NCBI GenBank assembly: GCA_938084675.1 | Contig: CALKGM010000003.1 | Span: forward strand, 64,171 to 128,170 | Source of the DNA: Candidatus Poseidoniaceae archaeon | GTDB taxonomy: Archaea; Thermoplasmatota; Poseidoniia; Poseidoniales; Poseidoniaceae | Length of the DNA: 64,000 nt | Reading direction: 5' to 3' | Shown here: positions 39,655 through 47,491 of the stretch, in pieces | Numbering within the stretch: the first letter of the stretch is position 1 | Layout of the letters: each line of letters opens with the position of its first letter | Notes under the pieces: generated by a model | What the model saw: the letters and a program-made list of their open reading frames with translations, nothing else | Database searches by the model: none | What the model was told of the DNA's origin: nothing | Program-made: the position numbers and the translations under genes

Positions 39655-41397
39655 ATGCCAGTAGGTCAGCCGCCGCTTGGTGGCCCTCTCGGCCGCTCAA
39701 GAAATCGGCTTTCTGCAAGCGCTTTGACAACGTACCTTCGTTGTGAAAAGCAGTGGTTTTTGGCTTATCAAGTGGGTTTGCACGGCCCACTTCGCCCATC
39801 GCAAGTGGCGGGGATCGTGCTTGAGGATGCTCTATGTGAATTGTTTATGATGCACCCACCTCTCCTTCATTCAGAACAAGAACTCCTTGATTGGGCCGAA
39901 CCGCATATTGAAACTCAGGCTAAGAAAGCACATGATGATGGGCGAAAGGACTGGGATGATAGTTTGTGGACAGAAGACGGGGCGTCTTGGGATGATGTCG
40001 CCCTTGAAACATTCGTAGAACGGATACGCGGAGGCTTTCTACTGTTTTTAGAAGAAGTAAAGCGGTGTTTTGAGGAAAACGGTGGTCCTTACCTCGAAAC
40101 AAGAAGAAGTGGTGGTCAACCCTTTTCTGTACCTGAGCCATCTTGGGGAACAATTCCAGTTTTTCCTCGTTCAGAAAAAGTACCGGACATGGACTTGAGG
40201 CAATGGGACATTGAACAATCTCCAACATGGTCCAATCCAGGCGATCCAGTAACCTGGAACGAGGCCTGGGAATGTGCTCGGCCTTGGGTCAAAGACCCCC
40301 GTGTACACCAGCCTCAACGCCTCTACAGTCCCGATGGTTGGGCTTCTGGTGAATTGGACCTTGTGCTACGTTGGGACGGTACACTACGCATTGTTGATAT
40401 CAAATCGGGCTCTTCAGAATCTTCCTTTGCGGCATCTCTAGAGCATCAATTGCGCTTCTATTCTTGGCTCTGGTCCCAAACACATGACGGGGAGCGGGTT
40501 GACGGTATGGAGGGTTGGTACCTCTCTGGCCCCGAGCGGGTCCTGTATGCACCTCCAAACGAAGTAGAGATTGAATCTCTTACTGCATTCTACATGGAAC
40601 AACATCACGCCATGCAAAGCCTCGCCGAAGGCGTTGTAGCCTTCCCGACATCACCCAAATCCGCATGTTCGGGAGAGGCTGCTGGTTGCTTCTGGTGTCA
40701 GGTTTCTCGGAGTGAGTCGTCCGAATGGAATCTTCACGAATCGCTTCAATGGATTTCAGAACTCTCCTTGCCCGCTATCTCCTCACCCTATGCTCCCTTG
40801 TCCAGTATTCAGGGGAGGGTTTCAGTCAAAGGAACACTCTCAGGTGCATGGGGTCCGCTGCCAAATCATTTCTCTGAACCGGTTCTTGGTGCAGTTTTGG
40901 TGGGAGGGACTCAACATATTGCGCTTGAGGAAAGTGAACCGGGTTCATTTCCCACTCTTCACCAAATTGAACAAAAAAATGTTCTCGTTCACAATGCTCT
41001 TCCAGGGGTTTGGAGGGACCAACCGAGACTTTATGTCGATAAGGGCACTGAAATCATTCCAATTGAGGATGTAGAGGACGGCGATCCAATCGAGGTAACT
41101 CGTCTCGGTTTGTTGCGCACTCGAGCTAATGTCAAAGGATATGTTTTGTCCATCCGACGGCGGAGTGGTCGTAGAATTGATGGGAAACCATGGAGCATGG
41201 TGGCCTTTATGTTGTGGGACGGCACTCATGTGGCGGAAGTTGTCGCTTTTGGGAACAGTATCAATCAACGAATTTTAAATTTGAAACCGGGTTCCTTAGT
41301 GGCCATGACTGGTGTAGAAATCGGATGGCGCTCAGGTTTGCTTCAATTACGAATAGATTCCAGGAAAACTCGCATGGAACCAACGTTCTTGCGATGA
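39655..41397 (+). CDS. Cas4/Dna2/AddB-like PD-(D/E)XK nuclease with iron-sulphur cysteines and C-terminal OB fold (first paralogue)
   Basis: This 580-aa protein combines three parts. A RecB-family nuclease core shows GELDLV (E233, D235), VDIKSG (D248, K250) and HQLRFY (Q265, Y269, the QxxxY motif). A split cysteine set, C30 (YLRCEKQW) with C338, C345 and C348, matches the 4Fe-4S clasp of Cas4, AddB and Dna2. A C-terminal domain (NVKGYVLSIRRRSG to LLQLRIDSRK) looks like an OB fold. No helicase domain is present. It would be expected to cut or resect DNA ends, an inference from the family. SD GAGGGG lies before ATG 39655. The paralogue follows directly, and the pair lies downstream of ABCE1. 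Confidence 0.8.
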   Translation: MPVGQPPLGGPLGRSRNRLSASALTTYLRCEKQWFLAYQVGLHGPLRPSQVAGIVLEDALCELFMMHPPLLHSEQELLDWAEPHIETQAKKAHDDGRKDWDDSLWTEDGASWDDVALETFVERIRGGFLLFLEEVKRCFEENGGPYLETRRSGGQPFSVPEPSWGTIPVFPRSEKVPDMDLRQWDIEQSPTWSNPGDPVTWNEAWECARPWVKDPRVHQPQRLYSPDGWASGELDLVLRWDGTLRIVDIKSGSSESSFAASLEHQLRFYSWLWSQTHDGERVDGMEGWYLSGPERVLYAPPNEVEIESLTAFYMEQHHAMQSLAEGVVAFPTSPKSACSGEAAGCFWCQVSRSESSEWNLHESLQWISELSLPAISSPYAPLSSIQGRVSVKGTLSGAWGPLPNHFSEPVLGAVLVGGTQHIALEESEPGSFPTLHQIEQKNVLVHNALPGVWRDQPRLYVDKGTEIIPIEDVEDGDPIEVTRLGLLRTRANVKGYVLSIRRRSGRRIDGKPWSMVAFMLWDGTHVAEVVAFGNSINQRILNLKPGSLVAMTGVEIGWRSGLLQLRIDSRKTRMEPTFLR

Positions 41398-41452
41398 TGA
41401 GGCAGGGAGCCTTGCGTGAGAATTGAAAAGGGGTGGGCTCAGGTTTACCTCT

Positions 41453-43306
41453 ATGCCCGTCCAACTCGCAGATGCAACTACAGACACAGTTGGCCCCTAT
41501 TTGCGACTCTCGGCAAGTCAGGTTAACACCTACAAAGCCTGTCCACGGCTGTGGTATTATGAGAAAGTCTTGCGATTCCGCATGCCGCAAATTCCGGTTC
41601 TCTTTGTAGGCCGTGCAGTGGAAGAAGCCGTATGTAGGGTCTTGAGGGAATCTCCTGCACTTATCCACGCGTCTGCTCCTTCGGATGCTCACGACCCTTC
41701 CCCTCTTGACGAGGATGGTCTTCCAGACCGTAACACGGCCACTGGATGGCCTTCGCAGATGCTCATGCCGCTGGCCGAACGTGATGTGCCTGCCTCAAAA
41801 GAGGAATTACTTGAATGGGCTATGGCAAGATGTGAACGGCATCTCCCTGTTGCTCTCGAGAGGGTACGGCTCGAATGGGAAGGGGACGATAGGAAAGCAG
41901 GTGATTGGAAGAGCGTTGACACAAACCGATGTCTTGAGATGACCAAAGCAGGGCTTCGTTTCCATATCGATGAAGTTGAACGTTGCTTTACTGAAAAAGG
42001 AGGCCCTGGTTTGCAGTCATGGCGTGACGGAGTACGACCTCAATGGCCGGCACCAGACGGCTTTTCCTTTGACTCATTTTCCAGTGGGCACCCATTCGCT
42101 GGCTCCGGCGACCCAAGCTGGTTGGAGTCATGGGAGGTCTCTCGGCCATGGTTTGTTGATCCAGATGCTGCTAAATTTTCCATGAACGCCATACACCCCG
42201 ACCATTGGTTTCAGGGAGAATACGACCTGGTCTACAATTGGGATGGGGCAATCACCATCGTTGATTTGAAAGCCAGCCTTGGTGCGAACGACCGTTCTGG
42301 AGATTATGTTCGCCAACTCCGCATGTATGCAATGCTTTGGTACATCACCCACGAGCGCTCTGAAACCGTTGCATCTCTCCAAATTTGGTATTTGGGACAC
42401 CCCTCAATCAAGCACATAGATGCCCCCTCTATAGAGGAATTACAAACAATGGAGGGCGAACTACAACAAATGTGGGTGGACCTGAAGAAGGAAAAACCAA
42501 CGCGTGATGAATGCCCCCCAGAGCCTGCACCAATGCGAGGCTTTGCTCCTGGAGGTAAGCCAAAAGAGCCACCTCAGATGGTTCGATGTGATCGCTGTGA
42601 TTGGAGCGAAGTATGTCCTGCTGGTGGGGGTTCAGATGAAGCACCTCTACCCGAATCGCTTCAATTGCCCGGATTTTCTGGAATGACGCGCATTGACGAA
42701 ATAGGCTCGCTGAATCCACGTGCAAGTATCCGGGGTGAACTCTTCAGTGTGAGCATCGCTAGTGGTGGAAAGCCACCCAAAATAGTCATTCAACAGGGAC
42801 ACTATTTTGCAAATGTCAATATTATTTCTCACGATCATCGTGATGGCGGTAATACTTGGCCAGATGGCCTGAAAAAAGGAGATGAGGTTCTCGTAGAAGA
42901 TGCAATTTTCTCTACAAACTGGAAAGGAGAAATCGTTCTGAAAATTGACCCGTTTGCTCGTGTCGTATTGGATGATTCTCCACATGAAGATTCTCACGAC
43001 CTTATGGCTTATAACGCGAGAAGAAATGTAGGCGGTCGGATCGTTTACACCTATGAAAAGAGCGGAGTGAGTCGGAATGGAAAGACCTGGCGGCGGCGTG
43101 GTTTGATGTTGATGGACCATACTGGGGCCATGAAGGTTGAAGGTTGGTTCGACGATTGGAACAATCAATTTGGCATGGTTGAAGTTGGCGATATCGTGGT
43201 CATTGCTAACCTTGGTCTCGATGCTTGGGCTACTGAGGTTCGTGGAGATTATTCAAAGCAATCACGGCTTCAAATCATTGAGCGAGTTGACCGCTCAACC
43301 TCCTGA
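41453..43306 (+). CDS. Cas4/Dna2/AddB-like PD-(D/E)XK nuclease with iron-sulphur cysteines and C-terminal OB fold (second paralogue)
   Basis: This 617-aa paralogue of the preceding gene has the same order of parts. The opening SASQVNTYKACPRLWYYEK contains C30. The nuclease motifs are GEYDLV (E256, D258), VDLKAS (D271, K273) and RQLRMY (Q288, Y292). The remaining cluster cysteines are C379-x2-C382-x5-C388, the exact spacing seen in Cas4 and AddB. A C-terminal OB-like domain follows (GGRIVYTYEKSGVSRNGKTW to EVGDIVVIANLG). Upstream in-frame TTG 41423 adds unrelated residues, so ATG 41453 is used. The 3' end overlaps the convergent ThiS-like gene by 12 nt. Confidence 0.8.
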   Translation: MPVQLADATTDTVGPYLRLSASQVNTYKACPRLWYYEKVLRFRMPQIPVLFVGRAVEEAVCRVLRESPALIHASAPSDAHDPSPLDEDGLPDRNTATGWPSQMLMPLAERDVPASKEELLEWAMARCERHLPVALERVRLEWEGDDRKAGDWKSVDTNRCLEMTKAGLRFHIDEVERCFTEKGGPGLQSWRDGVRPQWPAPDGFSFDSFSSGHPFAGSGDPSWLESWEVSRPWFVDPDAAKFSMNAIHPDHWFQGEYDLVYNWDGAITIVDLKASLGANDRSGDYVRQLRMYAMLWYITHERSETVASLQIWYLGHPSIKHIDAPSIEELQTMEGELQQMWVDLKKEKPTRDECPPEPAPMRGFAPGGKPKEPPQMVRCDRCDWSEVCPAGGGSDEAPLPESLQLPGFSGMTRIDEIGSLNPRASIRGELFSVSIASGGKPPKIVIQQGHYFANVNIISHDHRDGGNTWPDGLKKGDEVLVEDAIFSTNWKGEIVLKIDPFARVVLDDSPHEDSHDLMAYNARRNVGGRIVYTYEKSGVSRNGKTWRRRGLMLMDHTGAMKVEGWFDDWNNQFGMVEVGDIVVIANLGLDAWATEVRGDYSKQSRLQIIERVDRSTS

Positions 43307-43495
43307 AGAGATGGTTGTGACAAGCAATTCAATATCTTGGTTGAGCCGTGTTGAGTGGGGCAGAACAGTTCCCTCATAACTCACAATGACCATGGAGGGG
43401 AGGATTTCTGAAGCAAGCAATGCTTCGCGAACTGTTGTTCCAGGTGCAAACGAACTTGAAATCTCGACGTCCCTTCCGTGAAACCGTACTTCCAT
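43295..43495 (-). CDS. ThiS/MoaD/SAMP-like beta-grasp sulphur carrier
   Basis: This 66-aa ubiquitin-fold protein begins MEVRFHGRDVEI, has the central GTTVREALL helix and the NQDIELLVTTISSGG end. The C-terminal Gly-Gly is the site activated by E1-like enzymes. Such proteins act as sulphur carriers for tRNA thiolation, thiamine or molybdopterin synthesis, or as protein modifiers (SAMPs). The frame stays open upstream to 43693, but that portion is antisense to tRNA-Ser. A TATA-like GTCATAAGC at 43517-43525 places transcription at about 43495, fitting a leaderless start; ATGs at 43510-43516 are alternatives. No E1 gene is nearby. Confidence 0.75.
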   Translation of the reverse strand: MEVRFHGRDVEISSSFAPGTTVREALLASEILPSMVIVSYEGTVLPHSTRLNQDIELLVTTISSGG

Positions 43496-43516
43496 GATGC
43501 GGCTAGGCATCATCAT

Positions 43517-43525
43517 GCTTATGAC
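43517..43525. promoter_or_regulatory. Shared TATA-like element between ThiS-like gene and tRNA-Ser
   Basis: GCTTATGAC on the plus strand (GTCATAAGC on the minus) lies about 30 nt before the tRNA-Ser 5' end and about 26 nt before ATG 43495 of the divergent ThiS-like gene. It could serve one or both directions. Confidence 0.4.
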
Positions 43526-43550
43526 GGTCGCGCTAAAGCCCTGTGATAGA

Positions 43551-43633
43551 GCCGAGGTCGCATAGCCCGGTATTGCGGTGGATTCGAAATCCACTGTCCC
43601 TTGGACGCGGGGGTTCAAATCCCTCTCTCGGCG
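43551..43633 (+). tRNA. tRNA-Ser (anticodon CGA)
   Basis: An 83-nt class II tRNA folds cleanly. The acceptor stem GCCGAGG pairs with TCTCGGC (one G-U) and the discriminator is G73, as expected for serine. The anticodon stem GTGGA/TCCAC encloses the loop TTCGAAA, giving anticodon CGA for UCG codons. The long variable arm (TGTCC, CTT, GGACG) is characteristic of tRNA-Ser. The T stem GGGGG/CCCTC closes a TTCAAAT loop. There is no intron and CCA is not encoded. It lies between the convergent PAC2 gene and the divergent ThiS-like gene. Confidence 0.95.
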
Positions 43634-43673
43634 CTCTTCATCTGAATGGTTGACTTTTTTTGAGGAGGCCCAA

Positions 43674-44429
43674 TCACATATAGAACGCATCATGAGACGC
43701 TGACATTTCTGCTACTAAATCCATTTTCTTCTTTGGTGCAATCTCTTCTAAACGACGCTTAAGCCATTCGTTTCCTTCCTGCGGAAGCTTCAATCCAAGA
43801 GTAAACCATCGGTCAAGATGTTCAATCATTCGCTGAGATGCGAGGATGTCTCCGCTTGCTCCTACTGTTGTGGTAATGGCGCAACTCGTGTTTAATCCGA
43901 ATAACGGCCCCATTGAGGCAATCAATGCAGCGACTCCAATTGCTCCTGCTTTCGGTTCATCTCTGCGGACATCAACCCCCATTGATTCCATTTCTATCCG
44001 ATGGCTGGCAGAACTTGCGATCATGAATGTATCTTTACGTTCGGGTGAGTCCGCCATGCCAGCAAGAACAATCACATTACTGACGCCTTGTTCTTGGAAA
44101 AACAGCATTAATTCTTCCGCCATCTGACTTTGTGCACTCGAATCATTGGGTTGTGATGGGCCAGTGAGAGTTAGCAGACGTGTACCGCTTTGAGTTTGTA
44201 CCCGTGAAAGTGTTAGGTGAGGCGGGGAGAGCAAACCATCTTCGTCTAATTTAGCAAGAGGGGGGAGTCCTGACGGATGGAGTCGAGCAATGACGTCGGT
44301 TGGGTTCAGTTTCCACAAACTCTCAATTGCAACCTTGCCAACGTTGCCAACTCCTGGGAAGGCAAGCAACATCACTTCATCAGTGCCGATTGAAGACGAG
44401 CCGTTTCTCCATTCAATTCTAAGGGTCAT
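43674..44429 (-). CDS. PAC2-family (proteasome assembly chaperone-like) protein
   Basis: This 251-aa protein of the PAC2/COG2047 family is related to eukaryotic proteasome assembly chaperone 2. Characteristic segments are LLAFPGVGNVGKVAIESL at the N-terminus, NVIVLAGMAD in the middle, and AIGVAALIASMGPLFGLNTS followed by GASGDILASQRMIEHL. It is the last gene of the L44e-S27e-aIF2a-Nop10 cluster, where PAC2 proteins are often found in archaea. It may have its own promoter: CATTATAGC at 44454-44462 is well placed for a leaderless start at 44429. The archaeal function is not established. Confidence 0.88.
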   Translation of the reverse strand: MTLRIEWRNGSSSIGTDEVMLLAFPGVGNVGKVAIESLWKLNPTDVIARLHPSGLPPLAKLDEDGLLSPPHLTLSRVQTQSGTRLLTLTGPSQPNDSSAQSQMAEELMLFFQEQGVSNVIVLAGMADSPERKDTFMIASSASHRIEMESMGVDVRRDEPKAGAIGVAALIASMGPLFGLNTSCAITTTVGASGDILASQRMIEHLDRWFTLGLKLPQEGNEWLKRRLEEIAPKKKMDLVAEMSASHDAFYM

Positions 44430-44519
44430 GAACTCGCGAACGAGTCAAAGCGCGCTATAATGTTTGAGTAATGAGGGGTGACTGAGAAAGGGGTTTGGAG
44501 GCTATGCTCCGTTGCCGCT

Positions 44520-44759
44520 TCACTCTTCTTCTTCAGCAGCGGTGTCCATCATGACCTTCAATGATGGAAGGGTTGGAAGATTCTCACTCCACGATGATTC
44601 CTCAACACCGTTCATCTTGCGGCGCAGAGATGCTCTATGGTCTTCAGGAGACCACTTTAACGGGGCAGCAGCCTGAGCTCGCTCTCCACATTGAGGGCAG
44701 GTTGTACTAAGCCCAAAGGCTTGGCAGGTTAGGCACTGTTGTAGGATTTGACGGGCCAT
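44520..44759 (-). CDS. nop10: Nop10-like H/ACA ribonucleoprotein component with acidic C-terminal extension
   Basis: This 79-aa protein is the small Nop10 subunit of the H/ACA RNP that guides pseudouridine formation with Cbf5, Gar1 and L7Ae. The N-terminal zinc ribbon is complete (C9, C12, C21, C24), and KWSPEDHRASLRRKM matches the conserved P-x-x-[FW]-S-P-x-D region. Most archaeal Nop10 proteins are about 55-60 aa; here about 25 extra residues end in AAEEEE. ATG 44759 lies just after the aIF2a stop. A GTG at 44768 overlapping that stop is an alternative start. Confidence 0.85.
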   Translation of the reverse strand: MARQILQQCLTCQAFGLSTTCPQCGERAQAAAPLKWSPEDHRASLRRKMNGVEESSWSENLPTLPSLKVMMDTAAEEEE

Positions 44760-44764
44760 TGTAT

Positions 44765-45553
44765 TCACTCTCGTTGTGCGTTTGCTTCTCCACCTGCAGC
44801 CACCATGTGGTCAATGACCGAACGTGTTGCTTGGTCCCAAAGGGTTTCTGCAATTTTGAAATCCGGTGCTCGGAGTTCAAGGCGATAGGATGGTGCTCCG
44901 TCATAAAAACACTTGACTTCGGTTTCTTCTTCAGTGTTTGACAAAGATTCAGCAGAAAGTAGTGCTTCCCGAATCACTGAAACACCTTGTGTGTTGTTGA
45001 TGCTCAGCGTTAGGATGCCTCTTAGTTCTACAAAGGCGGGAATAATGTTTTCAATTGCTATTTCAATAAAAGGAGCGATCCAATCGCCTTCAAATCCAGC
45101 GTTTGTCAAACCGTTTTCCTGCATGGCTGCTTCTTCAAAGGCAGCATAGAGAGTGCCAAATGCGTCGATGAGTTCGTGGCCTTGCGCTTGGATTTGTTCA
45201 GGAGTCCATGAGACCTTTTCGCCCAGAACCTTGAGGAGTTGGTGTGCTCTTTGTTCGTTCTTCCACTCTTGAAGACGAGCACGTCGTCGTTCTTCTGAAA
45301 CGGATTTGAGAGAAAGTTCCAATGAACTCCCATCTTTACGAGTTCGCATTACTTTGCAAATCAGGCGCTGGCCTTCACGAACAAATCCTCGTATGTTTTT
45401 GACCCATCCACTTGCGATTTCGCCAATGAAAATGAATCCTTCAATGCCGGGGAATTCGTCAAGGTCGACGTAGGCGCCGTTTTGTTTAACATTCTTGACA
45501 GTAGCAACAACAAGCTCCCCTTCATCGGGGGGTGCGACAGGATTGGTACTCAT
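44765..45553 (-). CDS. Translation initiation factor aIF2 alpha subunit
   Basis: This 262-aa alpha subunit of aIF2 delivers initiator tRNA to the small ribosomal subunit with the beta and gamma subunits. It has an N-terminal S1 domain (GELVVATVKNVKQNGAYVDL to VKNIRGFVREGQRLICKVMR), a helical domain, and a C-terminal alpha-beta domain ending RSVIDHMVAAGG. ATG 45553 is chosen because upstream in-frame residues overlap the S27e gene. The order S27e-aIF2a-Nop10 is conserved in euryarchaea. Confidence 0.93.
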   Translation of the reverse strand: MSTNPVAPPDEGELVVATVKNVKQNGAYVDLDEFPGIEGFIFIGEIASGWVKNIRGFVREGQRLICKVMRTRKDGSSLELSLKSVSEERRRARLQEWKNEQRAHQLLKVLGEKVSWTPEQIQAQGHELIDAFGTLYAAFEEAAMQENGLTNAGFEGDWIAPFIEIAIENIIPAFVELRGILTLSINNTQGVSVIREALLSAESLSNTEEETEVKCFYDGAPSYRLELRAPDFKIAETLWDQATRSVIDHMVAAGGEANAQRE

Positions 45554-45569
45554 GGGAGGCTCAGCCTCC

Positions 45570-45740
45570 TCATTCAAGCGCTTCAACAACGGTACATCCG
45601 ACCAACTCTGCCTTTCCGCCAGAGGGTTTGGTCAAGGTTGCACTGCAAACATCGCATGCGATTGCAGTGGTGGCGCGGGAAAAGATCGTTGATTCGTTAC
45701 CGCAATCTCGGCAACTCACTTTTAGGAAACTGTTTGTCAT
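45570..45740 (-). CDS. rps27e: Ribosomal protein S27e
   Basis: This 56-aa small-subunit protein has a C4 zinc ribbon, VSCRDCGNES and AIACDVCSATL (C10, C13, C29, C32), followed by the typical GGKAELVGCTVVEALE end. GAGGTG lies about 9 nt before ATG 45740. It sits 10 nt after L44e and just before aIF2a, its usual archaeal position, which supports the call despite the short length. Confidence 0.93.
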   Translation of the reverse strand: MTNSFLKVSCRDCGNESTIFSRATTAIACDVCSATLTKPSGGKAELVGCTVVEALE

Positions 45741-45750
45741 CTTTTACACC

Positions 45751-46035
45751 TCACTTGTCAACCAATTCGAATTTCTTAGCACGCTTGCACGGAGCATAGT
45801 GGGCTTTGCCAGTTTCAGTGCACCGGTAGAGAATATTGACTCGCTTGGTTGGCTTTTCGCGACCGTCAGGCTTTGGACGTGGGAAACCACGGTATCCAGC
45901 CATGACACGACGGAAACGACGCTGACCCCAGCGAAGTTCGGAGGCGCGTCGCTTCTTAACGCGCTCAACGGTGTGCATGGTATGCTTGCCAGCAGAAGGA
46001 CTGTAGCGCTTGACTTGTCGGGGTCGCTTTACCAT
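45751..46035 (-). CDS. rpl44e: Ribosomal protein L44e lacking zinc-finger cysteines
   Basis: This 94-aa large-subunit protein lies near the E site. Recognisable parts are GKHTMHTVERVKKRRAS, the basic RRFRRVMAGYRGFPRPKP, and the end GKAHYAPCKRAKKFELV. The zinc ribbon is degenerate. The usual first CxxC reads SPSA (YSPSAGKHT) and the second CxxC reads CTET, leaving one cysteine plus an extra one in APCKR. ATG 46035 has AGGTG 7 nt upstream, and a TATA box lies at 46071. It is the first gene of the L44e-S27e-aIF2a-Nop10 cluster. Confidence 0.93.
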   Translation of the reverse strand: MVKRPRQVKRYSPSAGKHTMHTVERVKKRRASELRWGQRRFRRVMAGYRGFPRPKPDGREKPTKRVNILYRCTETGKAHYAPCKRAKKFELVDK

Positions 46036-46070
46036 ATGTAACACCTAAGCAGTCAGCCCACAGAGGTCGG

Positions 46071-46080
46071 GTATTTATGG
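46071..46080 (-). promoter_or_regulatory. TATA box for the L44e cluster
   Basis: On the minus strand CCATAAATAC is centred about 41 nt upstream of the L44e ATG. It implies transcription from about 46050 and a leader carrying the AGGTG ribosome binding site. Confidence 0.5.
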
Positions 46081-46165
46081 CTGCCGACATCGTTTCTGTG
46101 AATAATCGGCTCACTGCGTAAATGCTCAAGGGATTATTCATAAGGTTTTTCGCACTGGCTGTGGT

Positions 46166-46963
46166 ATGGAAGAGACGGTACTGGCCTTCTTTTTCTTCTG
46201 GGTGCCGGGGTTCATCACCGTCATGGGGGCTTTGATGTTCCTCTTTACAAAGTCAAGTGCGACCGGTCGCGCCGGACAAATTCTTGTTGGAGTCGGCCTT
46301 CTTGCAATTCTGTTGGCTCCATGGACCATCCCATTTTCACCGTCGAGTAGTTTTGGTCATTTTATCGGAAGTATTGTCGGGCCGACTGCCCTCATCGCCG
46401 TCGGCATTTACAACCTTTCTTTTTCAGGCAACGTCCCTATCGGGCGTCTCTCTGCATCCGAGCGCCGGAGTGGAATCATTATGATCATGCTCGGCGTCAT
46501 TTGGTTTGAGGGGATGCACTGGTGGATCTTGACGCCAACATATCCAAACGAGGTAAACGGCTATTGGTTTATCTTCTGGAGTACAACGCTCTTGGTCTCG
46601 AGTGGATTGGCAACAGGGGCGATTATGTTGACGCGCCAGGTTGGAGTTAACCGCGTCCAAGAGCAACGATTGCTCACCGTAGTTTTGGTGATGCTGGTCA
46701 GTTTGGTCCTCCTTGGCTTTGCGTTTGATGGACCCAATGTCAGTGCAACACAATTTGCTCATGAGTTCTGGCTGGCCGGAGCAGATGTATTCGGCATGTT
46801 GGTCGGATTTAGTTTAGCCATTCTCATGTTCGCCTTTGTGATTGCTTTCTACGAATCTCAACTTCCTGAGCCTTCCCGATTACCTGCGCCTACGAAGGAT
46901 GAACTTACTCTTGCGGCGGAAATCATTGCTGCTCACACGGACGGGGGTTCCTTGGATGAGTGA
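46166..46963 (+). CDS. Polytopic membrane protein of unknown function
   Basis: This 265-aa protein has about seven predicted membrane helices, for example VLAFFFFWVPGFITVMGALMF, ILVGVGLLAILLAPW, LTVVLVMLVSLVLLGFAF and VFGMLVGFSLAILMFAFVI. A short cytoplasmic acidic tail follows. No family is recognised and no catalytic motif is visible. TTCATAAGG at 46138-46146 is centred about 25 nt before ATG 46166, so the message may be leaderless. The next membrane-protein gene overlaps the end by 8 nt, suggesting the two products work together. Confidence 0.78.
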   Translation: MEETVLAFFFFWVPGFITVMGALMFLFTKSSATGRAGQILVGVGLLAILLAPWTIPFSPSSSFGHFIGSIVGPTALIAVGIYNLSFSGNVPIGRLSASERRSGIIMIMLGVIWFEGMHWWILTPTYPNEVNGYWFIFWSTTLLVSSGLATGAIMLTRQVGVNRVQEQRLLTVVLVMLVSLVLLGFAFDGPNVSATQFAHEFWLAGADVFGMLVGFSLAILMFAFVIAFYESQLPEPSRLPAPTKDELTLAAEIIAAHTDGGSLDE

Positions 46964-47420
46964 CCAAGAACCTCGTGCCAGCCTTTTGGTATTGGGGGCT
47001 AGCTTCCTGTTCTTCCCGTTGGTTCTTTGCGGCCTCGCTCTTGCGCTACACGGGCATGTCACCAACGGCGCATTCATACGTTTTGCCAATTCACTTCTCA
47101 CCTCGTACACGATTGCATCGTTTGTACTCCTCTTCTCCCTCTTTGTTTACGGCGATAAGCGTAAACGGCCAATTGCACCCTTAGTTGGTATGCTTGGAGC
47201 GGCTCTTGTCGGCGTCATGGTTTCGTTCATGTTTCTCTCCCAAGGAGATTTGCTCATGGAGGCAAACGGGTCAATTCGTGCACAGGTTCTTTCGAATATC
47301 ATTCGGTTCTCGACGACACTTATTGCCGTCTTTATCAGCGCCCTTTTGGTTGGTGGTATTTCCTTCGCTTCACTCATGAACAGCCCTGCTAAGCAACATA
47401 TTTTCAGCGAGGAAGAGTAA
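46956..47420 (+). CDS. Small membrane protein paired with the preceding gene
   Basis: This 154-aa protein has about four predicted helices (LLVLGASFLFFPLVLCGLALA, YTIASFVLLFSLFVYG, LVGMLGAALVGVMVSFMF, LIAVFISALLVGGISFASL) and a short acidic end. Its ATG lies inside the last codons of the upstream gene, so translation is probably coupled. No family is recognised. The strong overlap implies a two-component membrane complex, which is my inference. Confidence 0.75.
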   Translation: MSDQEPRASLLVLGASFLFFPLVLCGLALALHGHVTNGAFIRFANSLLTSYTIASFVLLFSLFVYGDKRKRPIAPLVGMLGAALVGVMVSFMFLSQGDLLMEANGSIRAQVLSNIIRFSTTLIAVFISALLVGGISFASLMNSPAKQHIFSEEE

Positions 47421-47446
47421 TTCGTTCACCGGATGCTCTGCCGTTG

Positions 47447-47457
47447 ATTTCATAAGG
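47447..47457 (+). promoter_or_regulatory. TATA-like element upstream of L37e
   Basis: GATTTCATAAG lies about 40 nt before the L37e ATG and contains the TTCATAAG core also seen upstream of 46166. It predicts initiation near 47477. Confidence 0.45.
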
Positions 47458-47491
47458 AAGAGGTCGGTGGACTGCTCCACAGGGTGGTTAA

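Noticed and set aside
43496-43693. Upstream extension of the ThiS-like frame to 132 residues
   Set aside because: This part is antisense to a well-folded tRNA-Ser and does not look like protein; ThiS-family proteins start where the beta-grasp strand begins.
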